From Brooklawnia sp032229645 (GTDB lineage: Bacteria; Actinomycetota; Actinomycetes; Propionibacteriales; Propionibacteriaceae): a DNA stretch of 64,000 nt. Within the stretch, counting starts at the first letter, position 1; each line of letters begins with the position of its first letter. The notes beneath the pieces are model-generated. The model was not told the DNA's origin. It did not search any database and saw only the letters and a program-made list of their open reading frames with translations. Location of the stretch: assembly GCA_963722295.1 (NCBI GenBank), contig CAVRLB010000006.1:62001-126000 (forward strand), read 5' to 3'. Position numbers and translations under genes: made by a program. Shown here one piece after another: positions 50,836 to 59,891 of this stretch.

Positions 50836-50904
50836 GTGACCCACGGCGCGGGAATCGTAGCGGGAGAATGCGTGGGTTCAGCTAGTGACCCTCCGATCAG
50901 GCCC

Positions 50905-50910
50905 TAGGCT
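50905..50910 (+). promoter_or_regulatory. -10 element (TAGGCT) for leaderless nadE
   Basis: TAnnnT hexamer ending 6 bases before the GTG at 50917, no ribosome binding site. The same hexamer serves the gene at 14234. Confidence 0.5.
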
Positions 50911-50916
50911 TTTCGA

Positions 50917-52962
50917 GTGAACTTCCGCTCCAGCTATGACCAGGGCTTCGTCCGGATCGCCGCGTCCACCATGCGGAGCTCGATCGCCATCCCACCCGAC
51001 AATGCGGCCACCATCCTCGATATCGTGCGCACGCTGGACGCCGAAGCCGTCGCATTGGCCGTCTTCCCGGAGCTCTGCCTGACCGGCTACGCGATCGACG
51101 ATCTGCTGCTGAACGACGTGGTCATGAACGCGACCCTGGAGGCGATCGAGACGCTGCGCGCCGCCTCCGCCGACTTGTTGCCCGCCATCGTGGTGGGGGC
51201 ACCGTTACGCAACGGCAACCGGCTCTATAACTGCGCGGTTGTGCTGCACCGCGGACGCGTCTTGGGCGTCGTACCGAAGAGCTACCTGCCCAACTACCGG
51301 GAGTTCTACGAGAAGCGGCATTTCGCCGAGGCGCCGATGTGGGCTCAGGGTGAACCGACAATTTCGCTGGCCGGGGTGGCAGGCGCCGAGGCTGTGCCGT
51401 TCGGCGCCGGCATGGGATTCAAGGCCACCGACCTGCCCGATTTCTGCTTCTCGGTGGAGATCTGCGAGGACATGTGGGTGCCACTGCCGCCCAGCACGAT
51501 CGCCGCCATGCGCGGCGCCACCGTGCTGGTGAATATTTCGGGCTCCCCTATCACGGTCGGGCGCGCGGACGACCGCGAGCTGCTCTGCCGTAGCGCGTCC
51601 GCCCGCGATCTGGCGGCCTATGTCTACGCGGCCGGCGGGCCGGGCGAGTCGTCCACCGATCTTTCCTGGGACGGCCAGACCTCGATCCACGAGAACGGTG
51701 CACTGGTGGCCTCGACCGAGCGTTTCCCAGCGAACTCGTCGTGGTGTATCGCCGACATCGATCTGGATCTGCTGCGCCAGGAACGGCTGCGCCAGAACAC
51801 CTTCAACGACTGCGCCACCCGGTTCCCGTTCATGGCCGGTGGCCCGACGATCGAGTTCACCCTCGACCCGCCCCGCACCGATATCGGGCTGCGCCGTCAG
51901 ATCGATCGCTTTCCTTTCGTCCCGGACGATCCGAGCCGGCTGGCCCAGGACTGCTTTGAGGCCTACAGCATTCAGGTCTACGGCCTCAAACAGCGGTTGA
52001 GTTCGATCGGCGAACCGAAGGTGGTCATCGGCGTCTCCGGTGGCCTGGATTCAACACACGCGCTGGTGGTCGCCGCCCGGGCCATGGACGTGCTCGGGCG
52101 TCCCCGCTCTGACATCCTCGCCTTCACCATGCCCGGTTTCGCCACCTCGGATCACACCCGCAACAATGCGACCGAGCTGGCCACCGCGCTGGGCTGCACC
52201 TTCGAGACGCTCGACATCCGCCCGGCCGCCGAGCAGATGCTGCGCGACATCGGGCATGCCCCCGATGTCTACGACGTCACCTATGAGAACGTGCAGGCGG
52301 GACTGCGCACCGACTACCTCTTCCGCATCGCCAACCAGCGCGGCGGCATCGTGTTGGGCACCGGCGACCTCTCGGAGCTCGCGCTGGGCTGGTGCACCTA
52401 TGGCGTCGGCGATCAGATGAACCACTACGGCGTGAACTCCGGCGTGCCGAAGACGCTGATTCAACATCTGATCCGTTGGGTGATCAGCACCGGAGAGTTC
52501 GGCGACCAGGCCAACGAGGTGCTGCAGTCGATTCTCGATACCGAGATCACTCCCGAGCTGGTGCCCACCGTCGGCGACGCCAAACCGCAGAGCACCCAAG
52601 ACACCATCGGCCCCTACAATCTGCACGATTTCTTCCTCTATTGGACGCTGCGGCACGGCATGCGGCCGAGCAGGATCGCCTATCTCGCCGAGCACGCCTG
52701 GGCCGACGGGCAGGCCGGGTTGTGGCCGCAGGGCTACCCCGACGACGAGCGAGTCGCCTACGATCTGCCGACGATCACCGGCTGGCTACGGGTTTTCGGT
52801 AAGCGCTTCTTCGCGAACCAGTTCAAGCGCTCGGCGCTTCCCAACGGGCCGAAGGTCGTCGCCGGTGGTTCACTGTCGCCGCGCGGCGATTGGCGGATGC
52901 CCTCGGACGCGTCGTCCAAGCTCTGGCTGAAAGACATGGAACGAATCGGCCCGCAGGACTGA
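50917..52962 (+). CDS. nadE: Glutamine-dependent NAD+ synthetase
   Basis: 681 residues, the long actinobacterial form. The N-terminal nitrilase-like glutaminase has the triad Glu in LAVFPELCLTGYAIDDLLLN (near 51), Lys in GVVPKSYLPNYREFYEKRHF (near 121) and Cys in FSVEICEDMWVPLPP (near 183). The C-terminal synthetase has the ATP P-loop VVIGVSGGLDSTHALVVAAR (near 372) and NQRGGIVLGTGDLSELALGW. It amidates deamido-NAD with ammonia channelled from glutamine, the last step of NAD synthesis. The GTG start at 50917 fits the leaderless promoter. Confidence 0.96.
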   Translation: MNFRSSYDQGFVRIAASTMRSSIAIPPDNAATILDIVRTLDAEAVALAVFPELCLTGYAIDDLLLNDVVMNATLEAIETLRAASADLLPAIVVGAPLRNGNRLYNCAVVLHRGRVLGVVPKSYLPNYREFYEKRHFAEAPMWAQGEPTISLAGVAGAEAVPFGAGMGFKATDLPDFCFSVEICEDMWVPLPPSTIAAMRGATVLVNISGSPITVGRADDRELLCRSASARDLAAYVYAAGGPGESSTDLSWDGQTSIHENGALVASTERFPANSSWCIADIDLDLLRQERLRQNTFNDCATRFPFMAGGPTIEFTLDPPRTDIGLRRQIDRFPFVPDDPSRLAQDCFEAYSIQVYGLKQRLSSIGEPKVVIGVSGGLDSTHALVVAARAMDVLGRPRSDILAFTMPGFATSDHTRNNATELATALGCTFETLDIRPAAEQMLRDIGHAPDVYDVTYENVQAGLRTDYLFRIANQRGGIVLGTGDLSELALGWCTYGVGDQMNHYGVNSGVPKTLIQHLIRWVISTGEFGDQANEVLQSILDTEITPELVPTVGDAKPQSTQDTIGPYNLHDFFLYWTLRHGMRPSRIAYLAEHAWADGQAGLWPQGYPDDERVAYDLPTITGWLRVFGKRFFANQFKRSALPNGPKVVAGGSLSPRGDWRMPSDASSKLWLKDMERIGPQD

Positions 52963-52985
52963 GCTACACCGCCACAATGGTTGCC

Positions 52986-54392
52986 ATGGCGAACGTGGTG
53001 ATCATTGGTGGCGGACCCGGCGGATATGAAGCGGCCATGGTGGCGGCTCAGCTGGGCGGCACGGTGACCCTCGTCGAGGAAGCGGGTGTGGGCGGCTCAG
53101 CGGTGCTGACCGATGTGGTTCCGTCCAAGTCGCTGATTGCCACCGCAGAGGTCATGACCCGGGTGCGCCGCAGCCGCGAGCTCGGCCTGACACCCAGCGA
53201 TCCGGCGCTGAGCGAGCTGCAGGAGGCCGTCCGGGTCGATCTGGCGGGTATCAACCGCCGCCTGCTCGGGCTGGCGGAGGCGCAAAGCCGCGACATTGCC
53301 ACCTCGCTGGCCGGTCAGGGGGTCCGGATCGTCCCCGGACGCGGAAGCCTGCTCGGCACCAATCGGGTGCTGGCGGCCACGTCTTCGGGGGACGAGGAGC
53401 TGCCTGCCGATTTCATCCTGATCTCGGTGGGCACCCGCCCCAGGGAGCTGGCCGACGCCAGGCCCGACGGTGAGCGAATCCTGAACTGGAAGCAGCTGTA
53501 CAACCTGACCGAGTTACCCGAACGCCTGATCGTGGTCGGATCGGGTGTCACCGGTGCCGAGTTCGCCGGCGCCTACAACCAGTTGGGCGTCGATGTGGTG
53601 CTGGTCTCCTCACGCGACCAGGTGCTGCCCAGCGAAGATCCGGACGCGGCGAAGGTGATCCAGGACGTCTTCGAGAGTTCGGGCATGACGATCATGTCGC
53701 GTTCGCGGGCTCAGTCGGCCCGTCGCGACGGAGACCGGGTGATTCTCACGCTGGCCGATGGCAGCACGGTAGAAGGCAGCCACCTGCTGATGGCGGTCGG
53801 CTCCATCCCCAATACCGAGAACCTCGGCCTGGCCGAGCACGGGGTGGCACTGAAGCCGGGCGGCCACATCGAGGTCGACCGGATGTCGCGCACCACAGCG
53901 CTCGGGGTCTATGCGGCCGGTGACTGCACGGGAGTCTTCCCGCTCGCCTCGGTGGCAGCCATGCAGGGACGGATCGCCATGTGGCACGCCCTTGGCGACG
54001 CGGTCCAGCCGCTGGAACTGCGCTCGATCGCGTCCAATGTCTTCACGGCACCCGAGATCGCCACGGTCGGCATCACCCAGCAGCAGATCGATGCCGGGCA
54101 ACTCGCCGTGCGCACCGTCACACTGCCGTTGGCCGGCAACGCCCGCGCGAAGATGCAGGGCCATTACGACGGCTTCGTCAAGCTCTTCTGCCTGCCCACA
54201 ACCGGCATCATCGTCGGCGGGGTGGTCGTGGCGCCGGGCGCCAGCGAGCTGATCTACTCGGTGTCGTTGTGCGTCTCGGCTCGGCTGACCGTCGATCAGG
54301 CGGCGCGAGCTTTCGCGGTCTTCCCGTCGCTGTCGGGGTCGATCTCGGAGGCCGGACGCCAGCTGCACAATGTGAACGCCGCAGAGTTGTGA
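52986..54392 (+). CDS. LpdA-like NAD(P)H-quinone dehydrogenase, disulfide-oxidoreductase fold without redox cysteines
   Basis: 468 residues. The FAD motif NVVIIGGGPGGYEAAMVAAQ is at the N-terminus. Where lipoamide dehydrogenases have the CxxxxC disulfide this protein reads GVGGSAVLTDVVPSKSLI, with no cysteine. The NAD(P) motif RLIVVGSGVTGAEFAGAYNQ is near 175 and FAD site 2 is GVYAAGDCTGVFPLASVAAM. The dimerisation domain lacks the usual His-Glu end. These features match mycobacterial LpdA (Rv3303c), a quinone reductase rather than an E3. The start is the ATG at 52986; the ATG at 52977 is nearly as good. It follows nadE by 23 bp. Confidence 0.82.
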   Translation: MANVVIIGGGPGGYEAAMVAAQLGGTVTLVEEAGVGGSAVLTDVVPSKSLIATAEVMTRVRRSRELGLTPSDPALSELQEAVRVDLAGINRRLLGLAEAQSRDIATSLAGQGVRIVPGRGSLLGTNRVLAATSSGDEELPADFILISVGTRPRELADARPDGERILNWKQLYNLTELPERLIVVGSGVTGAEFAGAYNQLGVDVVLVSSRDQVLPSEDPDAAKVIQDVFESSGMTIMSRSRAQSARRDGDRVILTLADGSTVEGSHLLMAVGSIPNTENLGLAEHGVALKPGGHIEVDRMSRTTALGVYAAGDCTGVFPLASVAAMQGRIAMWHALGDAVQPLELRSIASNVFTAPEIATVGITQQQIDAGQLAVRTVTLPLAGNARAKMQGHYDGFVKLFCLPTTGIIVGGVVVAPGASELIYSVSLCVSARLTVDQAARAFAVFPSLSGSISEAGRQLHNVNAAEL

Positions 54393-54458
54393 CGGGGCGT
54401 GCGTCAGGTTTGTGGTGTGACGGTTGTCTGGCGCCATAGGAGGCGGGTGACTGCGGGA

Positions 54459-55220
54459 TCAGGCGTACACCACAGTCAGGCCGGTCGACGCGAGGTCTGC
54501 TGCCAGCTCGGGGTCGACGGCCGCATCGGTCACGAGCGTGTCGATAGCCTCCAGCGGGACGACGGTGATCAACTCGTCGCGGCCGATCTTCGTGTGATCG
54601 GCGAGGACGATCAACCGCCGCGCGGCGCGGGCCAACGCTCGTTTGACCTCCGCTTCCGAGATGTCGGGGGTGGTCATGCCGAATTCAAGGGTCAGTCCGT
54701 TGGTACCCATCACAGCGATGTCGGCCCTGATAGACGCCAGTGAGTTGATCGCCCAAGGCCCGACGGACACGAGCGTTCGGCCACGGACGTTGCCGCCAAC
54801 GAGGTGCAGATTGATGTTCGGACGCATCGCCACCAGGGTGGCCACGGGAAGTGCGTGGGTGATGACGGTGAGTTCGCGGTCGGTGGGGAGCATAGCGGCC
54901 AGCAGCGCAGTGGTGGTGCCTCCGTCGATGACGATCGAACTCGCATCGCCGATCTGGGCGAGGGCGGCCCGCGCGATCGACTTCTTGGCTTCGGCGTTCG
55001 CACTCTCGCGTTCCTGGAAGCTCTGTTCGATCGCGACTCTCTCAACGGCCACCGCGCCGCCATGGACCCGCCGCAGAATGCCGCGACGCTCAAGTACGGT
55101 CAGGTCGCGCCGGATGGTTTCGGCTGTGACATCCAGCTCCTGAGCCAGGCTAGCTACGTCGACCCGACCATCGCTACGTGTCCGCGAGGCGATCACTGCT
55201 TGGCGTTCCGGTGCATACAC
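54459..55220 (-). CDS. DeoR/GlpR-family transcriptional regulator
   Basis: 253 residues. The N-terminal DeoR helix-turn-helix is VDVASLAQELDVTAETIRRD followed by LTVLERRGILRRVHGGAVAV. The C-terminal sugar-phosphate sensor has SSIVIDGGTTTALLAAMLPT and VMGTNGLTLEFGMTTPDISE. The GTG start at 55220 has AGGAGG 6 bases upstream. It lies 188 bp downstream of the shikimate-dehydrogenase-like gene on the same strand, separated by a possible gene remnant. DeoR regulators usually respond to a phosphorylated sugar or polyol of the adjacent pathway. Confidence 0.9.
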   Translation of the reverse strand: MYAPERQAVIASRTRSDGRVDVASLAQELDVTAETIRRDLTVLERRGILRRVHGGAVAVERVAIEQSFQERESANAEAKKSIARAALAQIGDASSIVIDGGTTTALLAAMLPTDRELTVITHALPVATLVAMRPNINLHLVGGNVRGRTLVSVGPWAINSLASIRADIAVMGTNGLTLEFGMTTPDISEAEVKRALARAARRLIVLADHTKIGRDELITVVPLEAIDTLVTDAAVDPELAADLASTGLTVVYA

Positions 55221-55253
55221 GCTCGACCTCCTCCTTTCGGGGCTACGAGAGTG

Positions 55254-55394
55254 TCAGATCCGAGCGGCCACGGCAGGCTCGCTGTTCTCGACGACCGCGC
55301 CCGGCTCATGCACGGCGCGCTTGACTCCCACATCGATGACGGGTTTCCCTGCGAACCTGGCCTTGTCCTTGACCTGAGGGACGGGGATCAGGGA
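55254..55394 (-). pseudogene. Possible C-terminal remnant of a lost gene
   Basis: One minus-strand frame reads ARFAGKPVIDVGVKRAVHEP then GAVVENSEPAVAARI and stops at 55254-55256. It is preceded by a stop and has no start codon with a ribosome binding site. The composition and charged Gly/Pro pattern look like the hydrophilic C-terminal end of a transporter or enzyme. It would have stood between the dehydrogenase and the DeoR gene. The call is weak; it may be non-coding. Confidence 0.3.
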
Positions 55395-55408
55395 TCACCT
55401 CAATGGGA

Positions 55409-56230
55409 TCAGGCGTTCGCGTAGTCCTCGGCGGCCCGGATCTGTTCCGGGGTGGGGCGGACGCCGGTGTACATCACAAACTGCTCCAGTGCCTGGCGGG
55501 CCATCACCTGGTCGCCGGTGATCGTCGTCTTTCCGAGTGACCGGGCGAGGCGGACGAGCGGCGTGTCCGGTGGCAGGTAGACCACGTCGAAGACCGCATC
55601 CGCCGCCGCAATCGCGGCTGCGTCGAATGCCAGTTTGTCGGCCTCGGGTCCGCCCTCCATGCCCACCGGCGTGGCGTTGAGGAGGAGACGCGGCTGGCGT
55701 CCGGACAGGGCGACGTCGGCGGCGACGCTGTACCGGGCGGCGAGCCTCTCACCACGCTCGGGCGAGCGCGGTGAGACAACCACGCCGTCACGGAAGCCGG
55801 AATCGACAAGAGCGGCGAGAACGGCCTTGGCCATACCTCCCGCGCCCAGCAGCGCGAATGGCATCGTGGTGTCGAATGCACTGTCGGCAAGCAGCGATCG
55901 AACAGCGATGTAGTCGGTGTTATACCCGGTGAGGACTCCTTCGTCGTTGACGATGGTGTTCACCGAGTCAATCGCCGCAGCCGAGGGGTCGATTCGATCG
56001 AGGAACGGCATGCACGATTCCTTGTAGGGCATGGACACGCCGACGCCGCGGATACCGAGCGAGCGGACGCCACCGATGGTAGCTCCGATGTCGGTGGAGC
56101 TGAATGACTTGTAGATGAAGTTCAGTCCGAGTTCGGCGTAGAGATAGTTGTGGAAGCGGTTCCCATGGTTGCCTGGCCTTGCTGCCAGCGAGATGCACAT
56201 CTTGGTGTCTCGGTCGATCGCGATGACCAT
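55409..56230 (-). CDS. Shikimate dehydrogenase-like protein (SDH-L / HI0607 type)
   Basis: 273 residues. It lacks the usual SLSPxMHN start of AroE and instead has CISLAARPGNHGNRFHNYLY, then LGLNFIYKSF, VSMPYKESCMPFLDRIDPSA and SVNTIVNDEGVLTGYNTDYI. This is the pattern recalled for the HI0607 (SDH-L) subgroup, whose members have low or altered shikimate/quinate activity. The catalytic Lys (MPYKES) and Asp (NTDY) are present; the NAD(P) loop is FALLGAGGMAKAVLAALV. The ATG at 56230 has AGGAG upstream. With its DeoR neighbour it probably serves a carbohydrate or cyclitol pathway rather than aromatic amino-acid synthesis; that is inference. Confidence 0.85.
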   Translation of the reverse strand: MVIAIDRDTKMCISLAARPGNHGNRFHNYLYAELGLNFIYKSFSSTDIGATIGGVRSLGIRGVGVSMPYKESCMPFLDRIDPSAAAIDSVNTIVNDEGVLTGYNTDYIAVRSLLADSAFDTTMPFALLGAGGMAKAVLAALVDSGFRDGVVVSPRSPERGERLAARYSVAADVALSGRQPRLLLNATPVGMEGGPEADKLAFDAAAIAAADAVFDVVYLPPDTPLVRLARSLGKTTITGDQVMARQALEQFVMYTGVRPTPEQIRAAEDYANA

Positions 56231-56276
56231 CGTGTCTCCTTGTGGGTTTATGACGCTTCTGTGCGCTCTGACTAGA

Positions 56277-56304
56277 TTATTATCTCCGAATGAGTCCGCG
56301 TCAA
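56277..56304 (-). promoter_or_regulatory. Promoter of the SDH-L gene (TTGACG - 16/17 bp - TAATAAT)
   Basis: -35 TTGACG at 56299-56304 with an AT-rich -10 region around 56276-56282 on the minus strand. It is the closest -35 to consensus seen in the window. The leader to the ATG is about 40 bases. Confidence 0.6.
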
Positions 56305-56316
56305 CATTAACTCCAC

Positions 56317-56332
56317 ACAAATGGACATTTGT
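56317..56332. promoter_or_regulatory. 16-bp palindrome ACAAATGGACATTTGT
   Basis: Perfect 7-bp arms (ACAAATG/CATTTGT) around GA, 12 bp upstream of the -35 of the SDH-L promoter and about 85 bp before ilvE. The position suits an activator or an upstream repressor site, for example for the adjacent DeoR protein. Confidence 0.5.
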
Positions 56333-56404
56333 TTGCGACCATTTCAGTCATCACAGGCGACGGACGGCTGGCAGGCGTCACGCTCATGGGCCTGCCACGA
56401 CCAC

Positions 56405-56410
56405 TAGACT
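56405..56410 (+). promoter_or_regulatory. -10 element (TAGACT) for leaderless ilvE
   Basis: TAnnnT hexamer 7 bases before the ATG at 56418, with no ribosome binding site. Confidence 0.45.
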
Positions 56411-56417
56411 CGGCGCC

Positions 56418-57494
56418 ATGTCCGCATTCGCCGTTGATCCGTCCGTTCCGCGCGCCAGCGCCGCCGATATCGCCGCAGCGCTGGACGACCCCGGTTTCGG
56501 TCGTTACTTCGTCGATCACATGGCGATCGCGACCTGGACCGGCGGCGAGGGGTGGCATGACCAGAAGCTGATAGCCACCGGCCCTCTATCGCTGCATCCA
56601 GCACTGGCCGGCCTGCACTATGCCCAGGAGATCTTCGAGGGCCTGAAGGCCTACCGGCATCCCGACGACTCGGTCTGGATGTTCCGGCCGGAGATGAATG
56701 CCGCCCGCTTCGCGCACTCGGCGACACGCATGGCGATGCCACCGCTACCCGAAGCGGACTTCATCGATTCGGTCACGCAGCTGGTCGCGCTGAACCTCGA
56801 CTGGGTGCCGCAGGCCGACGGCGAGAAGAGCCTGTATCTGCGTCCGTTCATGTTCGCGTCCGAATCACTGATCGGAGTGCGAGTCTCCGACGCATTCAGC
56901 TATCTCTGCCTGGGCATGCCCGTGATGCCGTTCTACCCCGATCCGCTGACGCTGTGGGTGAGCCCCACCTTCAGCCGGTCGATGGCCGGCGGTACCGGCG
57001 ACACCAAGTGCGGCGGCAACTACGGGGCGTCCATGATCGCCGAGGACGAGGCCCACCGCAACGGCTGCGGCCAGGTGCTCTGGCTCGACTCCGCGACCCG
57101 CAGCTGGGTCGAGGAGGGTGGCACGATGAACTTCCTGGTCGTCACGGCGGACGGCGAACTGGTCACCCCCGACCTGAATGGCACGATCCTGGCAGGCGTC
57201 ACCCGCGACAGCCTGCTGAAGCTGGCCACCTCGCATGGGCTGCGTCCGGTCGAGCGGCCGCTGGCCTTCGCCGAACTCTGCGAGGGCATCGCGTCCGGAC
57301 GCATCACCGAGGCGCTGGCCTGCGGCACTGCCGCAGTGGTCAGCCCGGTGGTCGGCATCAAGTCGCCCGAAATCGACCTGACGGTCGGTGATGGCACCCC
57401 CGGTGCCAAGACCCTCAGGCTGCGCAACCATCTGACCGGCATCCAGTTCGGTACCGAACCCGATGTGCACGGCTGGATGCGCCGCGTCGGCTGA
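56418..57494 (+). CDS. ilvE: Branched-chain amino-acid aminotransferase
   Basis: 358 residues, class IV PLP aminotransferase of the long (about 360) type. It interconverts Leu, Ile and Val with their 2-oxo acids, the substrates of the keto-acid dehydrogenase encoded at 9-12.6 kb. The PLP lysine is in GGTGDTKCGGNYGASMIAED. EEGGTMNFLVV, LNGTILAGVTRDSLL and ITEALACGTAAVVSPV are family blocks. The start is the ATG at 56418; an open frame reaches 56148 but is antisense to the SDH-L start region. Confidence 0.95.
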   Translation: MSAFAVDPSVPRASAADIAAALDDPGFGRYFVDHMAIATWTGGEGWHDQKLIATGPLSLHPALAGLHYAQEIFEGLKAYRHPDDSVWMFRPEMNAARFAHSATRMAMPPLPEADFIDSVTQLVALNLDWVPQADGEKSLYLRPFMFASESLIGVRVSDAFSYLCLGMPVMPFYPDPLTLWVSPTFSRSMAGGTGDTKCGGNYGASMIAEDEAHRNGCGQVLWLDSATRSWVEEGGTMNFLVVTADGELVTPDLNGTILAGVTRDSLLKLATSHGLRPVERPLAFAELCEGIASGRITEALACGTAAVVSPVVGIKSPEIDLTVGDGTPGAKTLRLRNHLTGIQFGTEPDVHGWMRRVG

Positions 57495-57565
57495 ACCCAC
57501 CCGGGCGTGGACCAAGTGCTTCGGCTACCCCTAGGCTGACACCAAGCCCGTCGCGAGGAATAGCC

Positions 57566-59821
57566 ATGACAAACCCGCAAGCATCCGCACAGCCCATCAG
57601 GATCGGCGTCCTCACCAGCGGTGGAGATGCCCAAGGCATGAACGCCGCAGTACGCGCAGTCGTCCGTACGGCAATCAGCCGCGGCGCCGAGGTCTTCGCC
57701 ATTTTCGAGGGCTATCAGGGCATGATCGACGGTGGCAACGGCATCCGGCCGTTCGACTGGGACGATGTCGGCTCGATCCTCGCCAAGGGCGGCACCATCA
57801 TCGGGACTTTCCGAAGCACCGAATTCCGCACGCGCGAGGGGCGTCTGAAGGCCGCCCGGAATCTGGTCGAGCGCGGCATCGACCGGCTCGTGGTGATCGG
57901 TGGCGATGGCAGTCTCACCGGGCTCGACCTGATGCGTCAGGAGTGGCGCGGCCTGCTGGACGAGCTGGTCGGCAGCGGTCAGATCGATTCCGGCCTAGCC
58001 GCGCAGCACTCGAACCTCATCATCGCCGGGCTGGTCGGATCGATCGACAACGATCTCGTCGGGGTCGATTCGACGATCGGCGCCGACACCGCCCTGCATC
58101 GCATCATGGATGCCATTGATGCGTTGAGCAGCACCGCGGCCAGCCACCAACGCAGCTTCGTGCTTGAGGTGATGGGACGCCACTGCGGCTACCTGGCGCT
58201 GGCTGCTGCCATTGCCGGCGGCTGCGACTACGTGCTGATCCCGGAGAACCCGCCCGCAGAGGGCTGGGAGGATGAGATGTGCCAGATCCTGCGCACCGCC
58301 CGGACACGCGGCCGCCGCGATTCGCTCGTCGTGGTGGCCGAGGGTGCCACCGATCGGCAGGGCAACCCGATCCGCTCCGAATATGTCCGCCAGGTCATCG
58401 AAGATCACATGCATGAGGCGGCCCGCACCACCATCCTCGGTCACGTTCAGCGCGGCGGTACCCCCAGCGCCTATGACCGCTGGACACCCACCTGGCTGGG
58501 TGTCGAGGCCGTGGACGAGCTACTCGAGCCATCGGTGCCCGGCGAGGCGAAGGTGATCGGCATCCTGGGCAACAACGTCGTGCGGCTGCCGCTGGCGCAG
58601 GCCATCCAGAACACCAAACATGTGCCCGATCTGATCTCGGCCGGCGACTATGCGGCTGCCATGGATGCCCGGGGACCGTCCTACAACGAACTCGACCGAA
58701 TCTTCGGAGAGCTGTCGAAGCCGGCACAGTTCGCCGCCCCGGAAGGCTCGAAACGGATCGGCATCGTTCATGCCGGCGGTCTGGCACCCGGCATGAACAC
58801 CGCCGCTGCCGTCGCTACCCGGCTAGGCATTTCGCGCGGGTTCACGATGGTCGGCATCCTGAACGGCTTCGAAGGGCTGCGCAAGGGTGCCGCCCGCGAA
58901 CTCGGCTGGGATGACGTGGAGGGCTGGATCGGTTCCGGCGGTGCCGAACTCGGGCTGCGCCGTGGTGTGCCCTCCATGGAGGATCTGTACAAGCTCAGCC
59001 GCTCGATGGAGGATCTGCGACTCGATGGGCTACTGGTGATCGGCGGCTGGAATGCCTACCAGGCCGCCTACCTGATGCACTCGGAACGCTCGCGCTACCC
59101 CGCCTTTCAGATCCCGATCATCGCCGTGCCCGCGTCCATCGACAACAACCTGCCGGGCACCGAGTTGGCGATCGGCGCGGACACCGCGCTGAATGTCTCG
59201 GTGAGTTCGATCGACATGATCAAGATGAGTGGGGCGGCGACCACCCGCGCGTTCATCGTCGAGACGATGGGACGCTACTGCGGCTTCCAGGCGCTGATGA
59301 GCGGTCTGGCCAGCGGCGCCGAGCGCGTCTATCTCAACGAAGAAGGCGTCGAGCTGGGCGAACTGGCGTACGACGTCGCCTGGTTGCAGCGCAGCTTCGC
59401 GGCCGGACGCAAGTTCTTCTTGGCCATCCGCAATGAACGGGCGTCGGAGTCGTACACCACCGAGTTCATCGGGCAGATGCTGGAAGGCGCCAGCAACGGG
59501 GTCTACGACGTGCGAACCCACATCGTCGGGCATGTTCAGCAGGGCGGCGAGCCGACGCCGGCCGACCGCCTGCTGGCCGCCCGTCTGGTCAGTGAGGCCT
59601 TGGCTCAGTTGTCGAAGGCGCTCGGCACGCACAAGCCGACCGGAGTCTACGTGGGGCTGCAGTCGTCCGAGATCGTCACCTCACCGCTGTCACACATGAT
59701 GGATTTCATGGATACCGAACATCGTCGGCCGTTCGACCAGTGGTGGATGCAGCTGCGTCCCGTGCTGCACGCCGTGACAGACGATGTCACCAGGTTGCGG
59801 CGAGAGCGAGCGCCCAAGTAG
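57566..59821 (+). CDS. pfkA: Tandem (eukaryote-like) 6-phosphofructokinase
   Basis: 751 residues, two PFK domains in one chain. The N-terminal half has ATP site GVLTSGGDAQGMNAAVRAVV, VIGGDGSLTGLDLM (near 111), catalytic VGSIDNDLVGVDSTIGADTA (near 157) and EVMGRHCGYLALAAA. The Gly of GGDGS and the Gly before SIDND indicate ATP rather than pyrophosphate. The C-terminal half (from about 395) keeps the fold (IGIVHAGGLAPGMNTAAAVA, ASIDNNLPGTELAIGADTAL, ETMGRYCGFQALMSGL) but has GGWNAYQAA in place of GGDGS, so it is probably regulatory, as in eukaryotic PFK. The ATG follows GAGGA. It is a single gene 71 bp after ilvE. Confidence 0.9.
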   Translation: MTNPQASAQPIRIGVLTSGGDAQGMNAAVRAVVRTAISRGAEVFAIFEGYQGMIDGGNGIRPFDWDDVGSILAKGGTIIGTFRSTEFRTREGRLKAARNLVERGIDRLVVIGGDGSLTGLDLMRQEWRGLLDELVGSGQIDSGLAAQHSNLIIAGLVGSIDNDLVGVDSTIGADTALHRIMDAIDALSSTAASHQRSFVLEVMGRHCGYLALAAAIAGGCDYVLIPENPPAEGWEDEMCQILRTARTRGRRDSLVVVAEGATDRQGNPIRSEYVRQVIEDHMHEAARTTILGHVQRGGTPSAYDRWTPTWLGVEAVDELLEPSVPGEAKVIGILGNNVVRLPLAQAIQNTKHVPDLISAGDYAAAMDARGPSYNELDRIFGELSKPAQFAAPEGSKRIGIVHAGGLAPGMNTAAAVATRLGISRGFTMVGILNGFEGLRKGAARELGWDDVEGWIGSGGAELGLRRGVPSMEDLYKLSRSMEDLRLDGLLVIGGWNAYQAAYLMHSERSRYPAFQIPIIAVPASIDNNLPGTELAIGADTALNVSVSSIDMIKMSGAATTRAFIVETMGRYCGFQALMSGLASGAERVYLNEEGVELGELAYDVAWLQRSFAAGRKFFLAIRNERASESYTTEFIGQMLEGASNGVYDVRTHIVGHVQQGGEPTPADRLLAARLVSEALAQLSKALGTHKPTGVYVGLQSSEIVTSPLSHMMDFMDTEHRRPFDQWWMQLRPVLHAVTDDVTRLRRERAPK

Positions 59822-59879
59822 CGAGATTCGGTTTCGATCTGTGTATGCGCGCCTCTGCTGTTTGCGCTAGACGGCCGAA

Positions 59880-59885
59880 TAGAGT
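59880..59885 (+). promoter_or_regulatory. -10 element (TAGAGT) for a leaderless transcript
   Basis: TAnnnT hexamer ending 6 bases before the ATG at 59892, with no ribosome binding site. Confidence 0.45.
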
Positions 59886-59891
59886 CCTGGC

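Noticed and set aside
52986..54392. E3 lipoamide dehydrogenase of the keto-acid dehydrogenase complex
   Set aside because: The redox-active CxxxxC pair is missing and the C-terminal His-Glu pair is not evident, so it cannot transfer electrons from dihydrolipoamide.
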